A stretch of 64,000 bases of DNA from Sphingobacteriales bacterium (GCA_016700115.1 CP064999.1:2852001-2916000); one strand, 5' to 3'. Numbered from the stretch's first letter, positions 17,541 to 27,562 are shown. Notes: a model not told the origin generated them from the letters alone. A program made the numbers and translations.

Positions 17541-18008
17541 ATGAAACAAAATTTTACTATCGGGATTGCTTTTTTTTTGGCTTGTTGTACTACGTTGTCT
17601 CTCTTGTCGGCTATTACATTAAATTCCGCCGATAAGGTAATCGGAAAATGGCTGAACGAAGAACAAGATGGAGCAGTAGAAATTTTTAAAAAAGGAGACT
17701 CCTTTTATGGTAAACTTATCTGGCTAAAGAAAGGTCCGAACACTCTGGATGAGAAGAACCCGGATGCTTCCAAACAAAAATTAAAATTGCTCGGCAAAGA
17801 AATTCTCCAAAATTTCACCTATACCGCTGACAGCAAACTATGGCAAAACGGGACCATTTATGATCCTAAATCCGGTAAAACTTATAGTTGTAAAATGTGG
17901 CTGAATGATAATGGCTCATTGTCCATCAGGGGTTATATCGGTTTTTCTTTTATTGGAAGAACAACCGTTTGGACCCGTCCTTCTTCCAGCCATCCGGTAA
18001 ATCTTTAA
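17541..18008 (+). CDS. DUF2147 family secreted protein
   Basis: 155 residues from ATG 17541. It has a signal peptide (MKQNFTIGIAFFLACCTTLS), then a single small beta domain: VIGKWLNEEQDGAVEIFKK near the start, 'FYGKLIWLKKGPN', 'NGTIYDPKSGKTYSCKMWL' and 'LSIRGYIGFSFIGRTTVWTR' at the end. These are the hallmark strings of DUF2147, a lipocalin-like family of exported proteins common in Bacteroidota and Proteobacteria. Biochemical role unknown. Monocistronic, ended by the hairpin at 18087-18125. Confidence 0.88.
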   Translation: MKQNFTIGIAFFLACCTTLSLLSAITLNSADKVIGKWLNEEQDGAVEIFKKGDSFYGKLIWLKKGPNTLDEKNPDASKQKLKLLGKEILQNFTYTADSKLWQNGTIYDPKSGKTYSCKMWLNDNGSLSIRGYIGFSFIGRTTVWTRPSSSHPVNL

Positions 18009-18086
18009 CCGGTATTTTATTGTTACGTAATCTATCAAATTTTAACAGAACTTTTCAGTTAGCAATATTATTCTTATTTTATAAAC

Positions 18087-18125
18087 ACCCCACCTTACCT
18101 TTTATATAGGCAGGTGGGGTTTTTG
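18087..18125 (+). terminator. Terminator after the DUF2147 gene
   Basis: ACCCCACCT (18087-18095) pairs with AGGTGGGGT (18112-18120), 16-nt loop, followed by TTTTG. A GC-rich stem plus T-run. Confidence 0.75.
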
Positions 18126-18199
18126 CTTTACAAGTACAACCTAATGAGTTAAATCAGCATCTTTGATAATCACCTTGATTGATTGGTATTTTTTAATAT

Positions 18200-21100
18200 T
18201 TGCCTTTTATTTTGACTATCCATCTGCGGAAAACCTTAAGAAATCCATTGCATCTTTTTACTCACCATCAACACTTTTTTGTTGTTGCAGGGGGTTATAA
18301 GAATGTTTTGTTTTTTTGGGTAGGTCTATGTTTGTTTTGTCAAAATGCAAATGCACAGTTGCTTGAAAACCTGAGAAGCAAAGTTATTCCGGTTACTGAT
18401 CAGGCCTTTACCCTGGATACGCTTTCAATTGCTCCAAATTCTGTCCGGGTTTTCAGAACAGATACTGCCATCTTAGTTCCGGAGGCCCATTATATTATCA
18501 ATCATGCTGCTGCCAACATTCTATGGCAGACGATTCCCTCTTTTGATTCGGTTCGTGTTGTTTACCGGGTTTTCCCTTTTTTGCTAATCAAACAATATTC
18601 GCACAAGGACACCTTGAGAGTAATACCTTTGGCCGAACAACCTGCAGGTTATTATGAATACATATTGCGAAACAAACAACAATCGGGCACAGACCTTTTT
18701 AATATGGGTGGTTTGGATTATAGCGGCACTTTTGGCAGGGGAATTACCGTTGGCAGTAATCAGGATGCTACTGTTAACGCTAATTTCAACCTTCAGATGA
18801 GTGGAAAACTTCCGGGAGATATTGAAATTACTGCTGCTCTGACTGATAACAATATCCCTTTTCAGCCCGAAGGAAATACGCAGCAAATTCAGGAGTTTGA
18901 CCGGATTTTTATTCAATTAAAGAAAAACAAACACGCCCTTTTGCTCGGAGATTACGACTTAAGAACTCCTGAAAACAACTATTTTATGCAATATGTCAGG
19001 CGTTTACAGGGAATTAGCGCAACTTCCGGGGTATCGTTTGGAAATCGCTATAAAACAGAAATGGCTACTTCTGCATCCGGAGCAGTGGCAAGAGGCAGTT
19101 ATCACCGTTTGGTCATTAATGGTTTGGAGGGCAACCAAGGACCGTACAGACTTACAGGGGCAAATGGGGAATCGTTCATCATAGTATTATCTGGAAGTGA
19201 ACGGGTTTTCATTGATGGCAAATTGCTTACAAGAGGAGCAAATCTCGATTATGTGATTGACTATAACACTGCGGAATTAACTTTTACCCCTCAGCAAATT
19301 ATCAACAAAGACAAACGGATAACCATTGAATTTCAATATACCAATCAAACCTATCTTAGGTCGTTGCTTCAGGCAAGTGTTTCTTTAAAACAACCTAAAA
19401 CTGCTTTCAGAGTAAATTATTTTTCAGAACAGGATGCTAAAAATCAACTTTTAGCAGACTTAACATTGCCTGATAATTATTTAGAAATCCTTGAAAGTAT
19501 TGGAAATGATGTGGAAAAGGCAGTATTACCGGGTTGGCAAAATACAGGTTTTAACGGAGACAGGGTCATGTATGCACTGATTGACAGTTTGGTCAATAAT
19601 GTGCTTTTCGATTCTGTATTTGTTTATTCAGTTAACCCCCTGACTGCCCTTTACAATGTTAGTTTTAGCTTTGTAGGGTCAGGCAACGGCGATTATGTTT
19701 TGTCAGAAGGCAATGTAAACGGTCGAATTTTTAATTGGGTAGCTCCCGATAGCATTACCGGGATAAGGCAAGGAAGTTTTGCTCCATTTATCAAGATCAT
19801 CACCCCTAAAAGAAACCGGATGATTAGTGCAGCTATGGATATAAACCCCAATATCAATCATAAAATTACCACAGAATTTGCACTCAGTCAAAACGACCCG
19901 AATACATTTTCAGATTTAAACAATCAGGAAAATGTAGGAATAGCTGCCCGAATTGCACATCAAAGCACAATCACCCTCAAAAAAAACAAAAACATTAAAC
20001 TGCTGACAAATTCCCATTACGAGTTTGTACAGGGCAAGTTCGATCCGCTTGAACCTTTCCGCGAAATTGAATTTACCCGAAACTGGAGCACAACTTCGAC
20101 CGATCAACCGGCAAACGAACATCTTGGGAACTTATCGGTGGCTTTAAAATTTGGTAATCACTCAGACTTTCGTTATCAGTTGGGTGCTTATGTCAAAGGA
20201 GATGGCCTTTATAAAGGTTTGATGCACACCTTAAATCTAAAACACAAAAGTAAAAATGGATGGTCAGCAGTCTTTAATATGAGTCGTCTTCAATCGAATT
20301 TGTCAAATAATCAGAATAGCCGGTTTTTCAGACCTAATGGGGAAATCAGCAAATCAATCAACAAACAGAAATGGCAGGTAGGAGTTAGGGGAGAACAAGA
20401 AAAAAACCGCTTTACCCAAGCTGATACCCTGATAGGCCGAAGCTTTTATTACAATCAATTAGAGGCTTTTGCCAAAACTTCAGATACAAGCGCTAACAGG
20501 TTTGCCATCAGTTTTATTAAAAGGTGGGATTATGCTCCGGAGAAAGAGGAATTTATCCTCGCCAATACCGGAAACACCCTGAATTTAAACGGTGCTTTTA
20601 CCAAAAATCCTTCTAACCAATTGCTCTATAATTTCACATACAGAAACCTCAAAGTAACGGACACCACTATTTTAAAAGCTGTTGAACTCAACACATTACT
20701 TGGTGATATTAGTTTTGTAAAATCGGTGGGAAAAGGTTGGTTGCGCAGTACCACACAATATCAGATTGGTTCAGGACAAAGGCAGCAAACGGAGTATTAT
20801 TATGAAAAGGTTAGTAATGGTATGGGCAATTTTGTTTGGGTGGACAACGGAAACGGAATTGAAGAATTAGACGAGTTTTTTCCGGCAACCGAAAACAATA
20901 TGGTTGAGGCTTTTTACATTCGCCTGTTGTTACCAACCGGTCAATACCAACCCACCAATATCGTACAATTTAATCAGTCTCTTAACTTAACACCCAAAGC
21001 TGTCTGGTTTAATGAAGCGGGAGGACTCAAAAAAATAATCAGTTTGTTGTCAACTCAAAGTGCAGTTACAATTCGGCGTGAATCGGTACTAAAAAAATGG

Positions 21101-21799
21101 AAAGCGTATATACCTTTAGGCGGAAATGCTGAGTTTGGACAAATAGTGGCAGAAAGTGTTAATATTCAAAATGCTGTATTTGTAAACCGAAATCATCCTA
21201 AATGGGAGTTGAACGCACAACAATTGCATCTTGTTAACACTAATTTTTTAATCAATGGAGTTGACCGCCGCACCAAAACTGAATGGAAGCCTTCTGTAAG
21301 ATTTTCTCCTACCAACAAAACAAGCATTCGTTTTTCGGCAAACAAAGGTAAATTGGGAGGAAACTCACAGGCTTTTATCAGCCAGAACTATCAGATTAAA
21401 TATTGGAGCATTGACCCTGCTGCTGACTTGATTTTGAATAAAAAATTCCGATTAACCGGAACCTATACTTACAAAAACAGTGCAGATTATTCGACGGAAA
21501 CTGTTTTTCCGGCAAAACAACAAAAACTAAGTCTCGACACTCAGTTTGGAAACGCTGTAAAAAGCAATGTTACAGCCCGTATTTCTTATGTTCTGATTTC
21601 CTATAAAGGCACACTCAATACCCCGGCAGCCTATAATTTGTTGGAAGGACTGCAACCCGGAAGCAACTATCTTTGGAGTATTAATTTAAATACCCGCCTT
21701 GCCAATAATATGCAGTTAAATTTTGGATATGATGGTCGAAAAGCCGGTAACAACAAAATCAATCATACCGGAAGAGCATCTGTTCAAGCTATTTTTTAA
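18200..21799 (+). CDS. Large envelope protein of unknown function (about 1160-1199 aa)
   Basis: The open frame gives up to 1199 residues. There is no ATG before the signal-like segment (FFWVGLCLFC...NANAQ), so the start must be a TTG or similar; candidates are 18200, 18212 and 18248. The mature protein begins QLLENLRSKVIPV. A repeated motif zone around residues 170-270 (FNMGGLDYSGTFGRG, then AALTDNNIPFQPEG, then FIQLKK, LLGDYDLR) is typical of a Bacteroidota family of very large outer-membrane-associated hypothetical proteins. The second half is rich in beta-strands with alternating aromatic residues, as in an outer-membrane barrel, and ends in a strand finishing RASVQAIF. Function unknown. 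Confidence is good that this is a gene, low on the start. Confidence 0.78.
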   Translation: MPFILTIHLRKTLRNPLHLFTHHQHFFVVAGGYKNVLFFWVGLCLFCQNANAQLLENLRSKVIPVTDQAFTLDTLSIAPNSVRVFRTDTAILVPEAHYIINHAAANILWQTIPSFDSVRVVYRVFPFLLIKQYSHKDTLRVIPLAEQPAGYYEYILRNKQQSGTDLFNMGGLDYSGTFGRGITVGSNQDATVNANFNLQMSGKLPGDIEITAALTDNNIPFQPEGNTQQIQEFDRIFIQLKKNKHALLLGDYDLRTPENNYFMQYVRRLQGISATSGVSFGNRYKTEMATSASGAVARGSYHRLVINGLEGNQGPYRLTGANGESFIIVLSGSERVFIDGKLLTRGANLDYVIDYNTAELTFTPQQIINKDKRITIEFQYTNQTYLRSLLQASVSLKQPKTAFRVNYFSEQDAKNQLLADLTLPDNYLEILESIGNDVEKAVLPGWQNTGFNGDRVMYALIDSLVNNVLFDSVFVYSVNPLTALYNVSFSFVGSGNGDYVLSEGNVNGRIFNWVAPDSITGIRQGSFAPFIKIITPKRNRMISAAMDINPNINHKITTEFALSQNDPNTFSDLNNQENVGIAARIAHQSTITLKKNKNIKLLTNSHYEFVQGKFDPLEPFREIEFTRNWSTTSTDQPANEHLGNLSVALKFGNHSDFRYQLGAYVKGDGLYKGLMHTLNLKHKSKNGWSAVFNMSRLQSNLSNNQNSRFFRPNGEISKSINKQKWQVGVRGEQEKNRFTQADTLIGRSFYYNQLEAFAKTSDTSANRFAISFIKRWDYAPEKEEFILANTGNTLNLNGAFTKNPSNQLLYNFTYRNLKVTDTTILKAVELNTLLGDISFVKSVGKGWLRSTTQYQIGSGQRQQTEYYYEKVSNGMGNFVWVDNGNGIEELDEFFPATENNMVEAFYIRLLLPTGQYQPTNIVQFNQSLNLTPKAVWFNEAGGLKKIISLLSTQSAVTIRRESVLKKWKAYIPLGGNAEFGQIVAESVNIQNAVFVNRNHPKWELNAQQLHLVNTNFLINGVDRRTKTEWKPSVRFSPTNKTSIRFSANKGKLGGNSQAFISQNYQIKYWSIDPAADLILNKKFRLTGTYTYKNSADYSTETVFPAKQQKLSLDTQFGNAVKSNVTARISYVLISYKGTLNTPAAYNLLEGLQPGSNYLWSINLNTRLANNMQLNFGYDGRKAGNNKINHTGRASVQAIF

Positions 21800-21896
21800 A
21801 CAAAAACAAAATCCGGCACCTGCATACAATTTGCAAATGCCGGAAATAGAAAAATTTGAAGAGATAACAGATTATCTCAAGCAGGGTTTTTTGTAA

Positions 21897-23972
21897 TTAT
21901 TTTTTGGAGAATAACCTGAATCGGTTTTTCTGTTGTTTTTCTTCAACCGGTTCATCGTCGTTATAAACTACAACTTTGGTTTTGTTTGAAGACACCCGTT
22001 CTTTCACCAATTCTTTATATTGTTCAACTTCATTCATAGTTTTGTAAGGGCCTAATACAATCATCATCCCTTTTGGGGAGTATTCAATGTGAATCGGGGT
22101 TCCTAAGTTGGCAAACCTGTGATAAGTGTTATTGTCCACATGTTTAAAAGGTCCCACAAAAATTTGGAAAGTAGCATCAGTTGAACTTTCATCAAACAGT
22201 TCTTTGGAAACAGGTTGGAAACGAGTAAGAGCAGGTTCGCTGATATTATTAACTTTGGCTTTTGAAATGCCTCGCATTTCAAGATAAGACTTGCTCCTAT
22301 AGGCCTCCTGCATATTGTCGAATGGACCTAAAACAATAAATTTACCGGAAGGAGTATCTTCAAAATTTAGAGTGTGGTCTATTTGACGACATTCATAGAA
22401 AACCCGGTTGTCTATACGATCATAAGGTCCGATTGTAACTTTGTAAAATAATTTTCCCCTGTCTGCTCCTTGTAAATCAATATCTCTTGCAACAGGCACA
22501 TCATAACTAACAGTTTGACCATTTGCGGTATAACCGGAATAATTCGCAGCACCCCAATTTACGGCATAAACACTTTCGGGAGTAGCTTTAATTTCTACCC
22601 GGTTATTTTGTTCGTGCATTTCATCACTACAGTTCATTCCATTGCGGCAATAGTTTTGCAATTGGGTTTCGCCATACCCCAATGCCGTAACACGGGAAGT
22701 ACTGATTTCGCGCGAAAGGAGAAAGGTTTGAATTGCATTGGCACGTTTGGTACTTAACTGAAGATTGGCTTCATCATCTCCCCTCGAATCGGTATGAACA
22801 CCAATTGAAATGCTCAATCGCGGGTTTTGATTCATATAGAAAACCAACTTTTCTAACTCCCTTCCGGTTTCCGGAACAATTGTCCATTTTCCTTGCGGGA
22901 AAAACAATTTGTTCATCCCAACAATACCATTGAGAAGGGCTTCATGTCCGACAGCTTGAGATTGGTAAGAATATTCAGCTTCGTTATTATTTTGTGATTG
23001 TGTAATGAACCCATCTAATTCTTCAGATACTTCAGGTTCATTTTTGAGAATAGTAGATTTGAATGAAAAAAGGCGGGTTTGATCGTTGCGGTTTGAGGTA
23101 AAATAACCATAACCAATACCATAAGAATCGGATTTAATAATAAATCCAAAATCATCTTTTGCTGAATTAACCGGAGCAGGAAGTTTAACCGGATGTAACC
23201 ATTCTCCTGCATATTTACGGGTATAAAAAATGTCGGTTCCGTCTGTCTGATTGTCAAATCCGGCGGAAGAAAAAAAGAGGGTTCCGTCGTCAGTCATAAA
23301 AGGGAAACTCTCGTTGTATATACTGTTGACTTTGCTGCCCAAATTTTCAGGACGGCTCCAATTGCTGCCAATTTTGTAACAAATATACAAATCAGTTCCT
23401 CCAACGCCCCCTTGTAAATCTGAAACAAAAAACAACATACTGCCATCGGGCGATAAGGCAGCCTGTTTTACATCAAAATGGCTGAAATTATGAGCAAATG
23501 CTTCTAAGTCACCCACTTCAATGTCAGATTTCATGGAAGCAAAAAACAAGCCTTGCGTGGTTTCATTCGTCTTTCCGGTTTTGTCTTTTGTCCTTGTTAA
23601 AATAACATCAGTACCGTTCGGGCTAAAAAAAGCTGCTGAAGTTTCAAATCCGACCAAACCTTTACCTTTTATTTTTTGAGGCGATTTCAAAGAATGATCG
23701 CTGTTCATTTCGGCAAAATACAATAAGGAAGAAAATCCGGCAGGTGAAACTCCGCTATTTTCCTGACGGTAGTTTTTACTGTTGCCGAAAACCACTCCGT
23801 TTTTAAAGAAAGCAGGAGCAAATTGAGCACCGGTAAGATTTAATGTAACCGGCTCTATGTTGAAGGTAAACTGAAGTTTATGATCTTGAATTTGGGTTTC
23901 AGGAAACTTTAAACTGAGATGTACTAAACCCAAAATACCCGCAAAAACTATTGTAAATACTGTTTTTTTCAT
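21897..23972 (-). CDS. PD40-OmpA family envelope protein with SPOR-like C-terminal repeats
   Basis: 691 residues with an N-terminal signal (MKKTVFTIVFAGILGLVHL). About 100-310 are WD40-like PD40 beta-propeller units (AALSPDGSMLFFVSDLQGG, ESFPFMTDDGTLFFSS). About 355-460 is an OmpA peptidoglycan-binding domain (SIGVHTDSRGDDEANLQLSTKRA, then the NNRVEI end). After it come two SPOR-like units of about 65 residues, each starting 'GP(Y/F)' and containing VLGP(F/Y)...E. PD40-OmpA proteins are common in Bacteroidota and often linked to T9SS or gliding envelopes (PorE-type); the two C-terminal SPOR-like units are less usual. Periplasmic, bound to peptidoglycan. Confidence 0.85.
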   Translation of the reverse strand: MKKTVFTIVFAGILGLVHLSLKFPETQIQDHKLQFTFNIEPVTLNLTGAQFAPAFFKNGVVFGNSKNYRQENSGVSPAGFSSLLYFAEMNSDHSLKSPQKIKGKGLVGFETSAAFFSPNGTDVILTRTKDKTGKTNETTQGLFFASMKSDIEVGDLEAFAHNFSHFDVKQAALSPDGSMLFFVSDLQGGVGGTDLYICYKIGSNWSRPENLGSKVNSIYNESFPFMTDDGTLFFSSAGFDNQTDGTDIFYTRKYAGEWLHPVKLPAPVNSAKDDFGFIIKSDSYGIGYGYFTSNRNDQTRLFSFKSTILKNEPEVSEELDGFITQSQNNNEAEYSYQSQAVGHEALLNGIVGMNKLFFPQGKWTIVPETGRELEKLVFYMNQNPRLSISIGVHTDSRGDDEANLQLSTKRANAIQTFLLSREISTSRVTALGYGETQLQNYCRNGMNCSDEMHEQNNRVEIKATPESVYAVNWGAANYSGYTANGQTVSYDVPVARDIDLQGADRGKLFYKVTIGPYDRIDNRVFYECRQIDHTLNFEDTPSGKFIVLGPFDNMQEAYRSKSYLEMRGISKAKVNNISEPALTRFQPVSKELFDESSTDATFQIFVGPFKHVDNNTYHRFANLGTPIHIEYSPKGMMIVLGPYKTMNEVEQYKELVKERVSSNKTKVVVYNDDEPVEEKQQKNRFRLFSKK

Positions 23973-24977
23973 AACTATCGGGCTTTAATGTACTAAGGTA
24001 CTAAATTGTAACTACCCTTGAATATGTTTCAATCTTTTTTATCAATTATTAACACAGAAAAATTGATGCCAAACTTTTTTTTCGTTCAAAATTTTAACAA
24101 AATTACAAAAGAATTACGGAATTGTAAACTGTCAAACAATAGTTTAACCTATTGTATTTTTTTACCTTTAAAATAAGATACTTAAACGATATTAAATATG
24201 TTAAATTATTGGGGTAGTCATTTTGGATAAAAAACGCCCCCTTTAACATAGATTTAAAACCTGTTTAAGCTATAAAACGGATACAATTTGCTAAAAAAAT
24301 GTAAAATTTACCCAAAAAGTTGTTAATTTTTAAAGTTTTTATTTCAATTTTAGAGAGTTTAATTGCCTTTTTCTTTTTGAAAATTATAAATAAAAATTCT
24401 TCTAAAATGGTTTTTGTTCCTTGAATTGTAATTTAATTCGGTTCAATTATAATTTTTGTGTTTTAAATTACAATTCTTATAGATAAAATTGACTTTTTTC
24501 ACTTGAAAATTGCAATTTTATAAGTTTTTAAATCAATTTCCTTGTTTAAAATTATCATTTCTTAGATTAAAATTGAAACCTTTTTTGGGCTTTTTTAACT
24601 CATTTTTTTTAAAATCGGTACAGGCTTGCCAAATTAAGGATTTGGTCGGCTTTTTTTGGCTAATGGCAGCCATTTTTTGTTTTTTGGCTATGGTAAAATA
24701 GGGGAGGGGTCTGTTTGTGTTATATAGAAAAAACAAGCAATGAAACAGTTTTTTAACAGAGATTCCTGCATATTCATAGTTTTGAGGCTAACTTGGCAGT
24801 TGTTCAAAATTAAACAGCTCAAATTTTTTATACCGAAGTCCTAATATTGGCTTTATCTTTTGAATAGAAGATATAAAATGAGGGATAACTGAATTTTTAG
24901 ATTAAAATTCAGACTATCCTTGCAGGCAGTTTAAAAATGTGCAGGAACGAATAAATAGAAATTCTCCAAACCAACTT
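23973..24977. other. 1-kb AT-rich intergenic region
   Basis: Apart from array A (24297-24611) this holds no credible gene. It is very AT-rich, with many T and A tracts; nothing else was recognised in 24612-24977. Confidence 0.55.
24297..24611. repeat. 21-bp periodic degenerate repeat array A
   Basis: About fifteen 21-bp units. The word AAATT (or a one-base variant) recurs at 24423, 24444, 24465, 24486, 24507, 24549 and 24570, all exact multiples of 21 apart. A second core, CAATTT or CATTTC, follows within each unit. Upstream units from 24297 keep phase but are more degenerate. It lies in the ~1-kb non-coding gap between dapA and the PD40-OmpA gene. The open frames through it translate to Phe/Leu/Lys-rich heptads and are probably by-products. 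The unit AAATTGACTTTTTT (24486) also occurs in array B at 53412 (AATTGACTTTTTT). Confidence 0.8.
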
Positions 24978-25898
24978 TTATTGACCGATGCTTCCTTGTT
25001 CTGCCGGTTGCAGCAACAGAGTCATTTCTTTGGTCAAAGATTCACGAACCTGCATATTGGGCGGAACGAGCGGAAGCCTTAAAGTATAGCCACAAATTCC
25101 CAATACATGGAGGGCATATTTAACACCACCCGGACTTCCATCGGCAAACAGGAGTTCCATGACTGTAAGTAGCCGGTAGTGCATTTTCCGGGCAGTTTTG
25201 AAATCGTCTTCCAACGCAGCCCTTACTAATGCGCTGAATTCAGCAGGGAAGGCATTACCAATCACTGAAATTACCCCATCCATTCCGCAGGCTATGCCGG
25301 GCAAAGTGATAAAATCATCGCCCGAGATAACATAAAAGTCTTTTCGCCCTTTGTATTTAATAATCTGAGAACATTGGGTCAGGTTCCCGGAAGCCTCTTT
25401 AATACCAATAATATTCGGGCAGTCTTTTGCCAGACGAATGGTAGTAGATGCATCCAGATTGCAGGCGGTACGGCTTGGAACATTGTAAACGATAACCGGT
25501 CTTGGCGCAATTTCGGCAATTGCTTTAAAATGCTGATATAGCCCTTCCTGATTTGGACGGTTGTAATAGGGGCATACCGAGAGAATAGCGTCAACTCCGT
25601 TGAAATGGTAATCCTGAATTTGATGGATTACTTTTCGGGTATCGTTTCCTCCAAAACCTGCAACAACAGGGATGCGCCGATTCACGGTTTTTATGGTAAA
25701 GTCGAGTACGGCTTGTTTTTCGTGGTCGTCCAAAGTAACAGATTCTCCGGTTGTACCTAAAGATACTAAATAGTTGACCCCGTTTTGTATCTGGTATTCA
25801 ATCAGGCGTTCTAATCCGGCGAAGTCAATATCGCCGTTTTTTAAAAACGGGGTAGCTAAAGCCACTCCCAATCCTTTAATTTCTATTTTAGCGCTCAT
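24978..25898 (-). CDS. dapA: 4-hydroxy-tetrahydrodipicolinate synthase
   Basis: 306 residues, usual length about 290-300. Family landmarks: GTTGESVTL near residue 47, the Tyr motif CPYYNRPNQEG, VYNVPSRT and the Schiff-base lysine in GIKEASGN, then ISGDD. It condenses pyruvate with aspartate semialdehyde, the first committed step of lysine and diaminopimelate synthesis in the cytoplasm. The start overlaps the end of the upstream small gene by 11 bp, so the two are co-translated. Confidence 0.95.
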   Translation of the reverse strand: MSAKIEIKGLGVALATPFLKNGDIDFAGLERLIEYQIQNGVNYLVSLGTTGESVTLDDHEKQAVLDFTIKTVNRRIPVVAGFGGNDTRKVIHQIQDYHFNGVDAILSVCPYYNRPNQEGLYQHFKAIAEIAPRPVIVYNVPSRTACNLDASTTIRLAKDCPNIIGIKEASGNLTQCSQIIKYKGRKDFYVISGDDFITLPGIACGMDGVISVIGNAFPAEFSALVRAALEDDFKTARKMHYRLLTVMELLFADGSPGGVKYALHVLGICGYTLRLPLVPPNMQVRESLTKEMTLLLQPAEQGSIGQ

Positions 25899-26424
25899 TA
25901 TTGTTGATAATTTGGAGGTAATGTAAAGTATTGTTTAAAAATTCTGAAAGCGAATCTGATTCTTTCAGATTGATCATCAAGTCGTAACAATGGGTTTTGT
26001 CATCGGCAAAGCAACCGACCCGAAACCTTGCGTTTGAAAATGTTGAGATATACTCTAAGGTTTCAACAGGATGTACGAAAGCGTTAATAAGAATGTCAAA
26101 TTTTTTTTCACAAAAATAAACAGGCATATATTGAACGGGGTGTAAATACCAGTTGGTATCCTTTAGCGAAAAACACGGATAAGCTATTTGTTCATTAGGA
26201 TGGTTGGAATTGATGAATCCCAAGATACTTACTTTTTTTTTGCGTTTTTCGAGTGCTTCCGTCAAACGCCTTATCCAAATTATGTTTTGTTCATTGGTGG
26301 CATCAAACAAAATCCCGACTTCATTTGCCTGATGCAAATTTACGACTTCATGGGTTACATGATGTGCTTTCAGTCGTTTTTGCATAAAATAGCGGTAAAA
26401 AAACAGCTGTATTGATTGCCACAT
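25888..26424 (-). CDS. DUF6913-like small cytoplasmic protein
   Basis: 178 residues, with no signal peptide. Recognisable stretches are 'EVGILFDATNEQN', 'KVSILGFINSN', 'FDILINAFVHPVETLEYIS' and 'ARFRVGCFADD'. This matches a small family of conserved Bacteroidota proteins (I believe DUF6913) often found directly before dapA. Function unknown. Its stop codon overlaps the dapA start by 11 bp. Confidence 0.65.
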   Translation of the reverse strand: MWQSIQLFFYRYFMQKRLKAHHVTHEVVNLHQANEVGILFDATNEQNIIWIRRLTEALEKRKKKVSILGFINSNHPNEQIAYPCFSLKDTNWYLHPVQYMPVYFCEKKFDILINAFVHPVETLEYISTFSNARFRVGCFADDKTHCYDLMINLKESDSLSEFLNNTLHYLQIINNNER

Positions 26425-26608
26425 TCCTAAGGTACGGGTAAAGAGAAGAATGAAAAAGCAGGTTTTTGAAGTTTGACTATTAAAATCGGGATAATAAAAT
26501 GTAAATCAGGATTTCAAGTTTTATAGTTTAGGAGGGAGCTTTTTTATTTTTAAAACAATTTATATCTGTCGGTTATCGTAAAACATAATTGTTCGGGGAA
26601 AAAATGAT

Positions 26609-27562
26609 TTAAACTTCTTCAAATTTGCCCATTGCGGTAAATTTTTCAATCCGTTGAGCCACTCTTCCTGCCGGGCTTAATTGGTCGAGATCTTTAAGGT
26701 TTTTGAGGATTCTTTCTTTGAGAATTTTAGCCATGTTTTGAGAATCTCTGTGAGCGCCACCAAGTGGTTCTTCGACGATTTCGTCCACTAATTTAAAGTA
26801 AAGCATATCGTTGGCAGTCAGGTGTAATTGTTGGGCTGCTTTTTCTTTGTGTTCCCAACTTCGCCAAAGAATTGATGAACATGATTCGGGAGAAATTACA
26901 GAATACCAGGTGTTTTCGAGCATCAAAATCCGATCGCCAACGCCAATGCCTAAAGCACCACCTGATGCACCTTCTCCAATAATGACACAAACAATAGGGA
27001 CTTTCAGCTTACTCATTTCAAACAGATTGCGGGCAATTGCTTCTGCCTGCCCTCTTTCTTCAGCTTCTATGCCGGGGAAAGCGCCGGGAGTATCTATAAG
27101 ACAAATAACCGGTTTTGAAAACTTTTCAGCCAATTTCATCAACCGGAGAGCCTTTCGATATCCTTCAGGATTTGCCATTCCAAAATTGCGATACTGACGG
27201 CTTTTGGTGTCTGTTCCTTTCTGATGTCCGATAAACATCACAGTTCTTCCATTTAGATTGGCAAATCCGCCTACAATTGCTTTGTCGTCTCCAACCAAGC
27301 GATCTCCATGCAACTCGGTAAAATTAGTTGCCATTTCGTTGATATAAAATAAAGAATAGGGACGTTCAGGATGTCGGGATAATTGCACCCTTTGCCAGGG
27401 AGTCAGGTTACTGTACACTTGTTGTTTTACCTCTGCCAATTTGATGGTGAGTTCATCAAGCGTTTTTGAAATATCTACCCCTTCCGTACCTCCTATCTCC
27501 TTTACTTTTTCAATTCTTTCATGTAGCTCGGCTATTTGTTTTTCAAAATCTAAAAACTGCAT
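26609..27562 (-). CDS. accA: Acetyl-CoA carboxylase carboxyltransferase subunit alpha
   Basis: 317 residues from ATG 27562 (MQFLDFEKQIAEL), the standard start; the longer frame to 27598 is not needed. Landmarks: HPERPYSLFYI, VMFIGHQKGTDTKSR, the carboxyltransferase core IDTPGAFPGIEAEERGQAE, VIIGEGASGGALGIGVGD and SPESCSSILWRS. It forms the A2B2 carboxyltransferase with AccD (not in the window), making malonyl-CoA for fatty-acid synthesis. Single gene, with 180-250 bp gaps on both sides. Confidence 0.96.
   Translation of the reverse strand: MQFLDFEKQIAELHERIEKVKEIGGTEGVDISKTLDELTIKLAEVKQQVYSNLTPWQRVQLSRHPERPYSLFYINEMATNFTELHGDRLVGDDKAIVGGFANLNGRTVMFIGHQKGTDTKSRQYRNFGMANPEGYRKALRLMKLAEKFSKPVICLIDTPGAFPGIEAEERGQAEAIARNLFEMSKLKVPIVCVIIGEGASGGALGIGVGDRILMLENTWYSVISPESCSSILWRSWEHKEKAAQQLHLTANDMLYFKLVDEIVEEPLGGAHRDSQNMAKILKERILKNLKDLDQLSPAGRVAQRIEKFTAMGKFEEV

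Noticed and set aside
24297..24611. CRISPR array
   Set aside because: There are no conserved repeats separated by unrelated spacers; the 21-bp units are contiguous and degenerate, and no cas genes are present.
24510..24736. Two overlapping small ORFs on both strands
   Set aside because: They arise inside or at the edge of 21-bp array A; the Phe/Leu/Lys heptads follow from the repeat and occur on both strands, with no signal of a gene.
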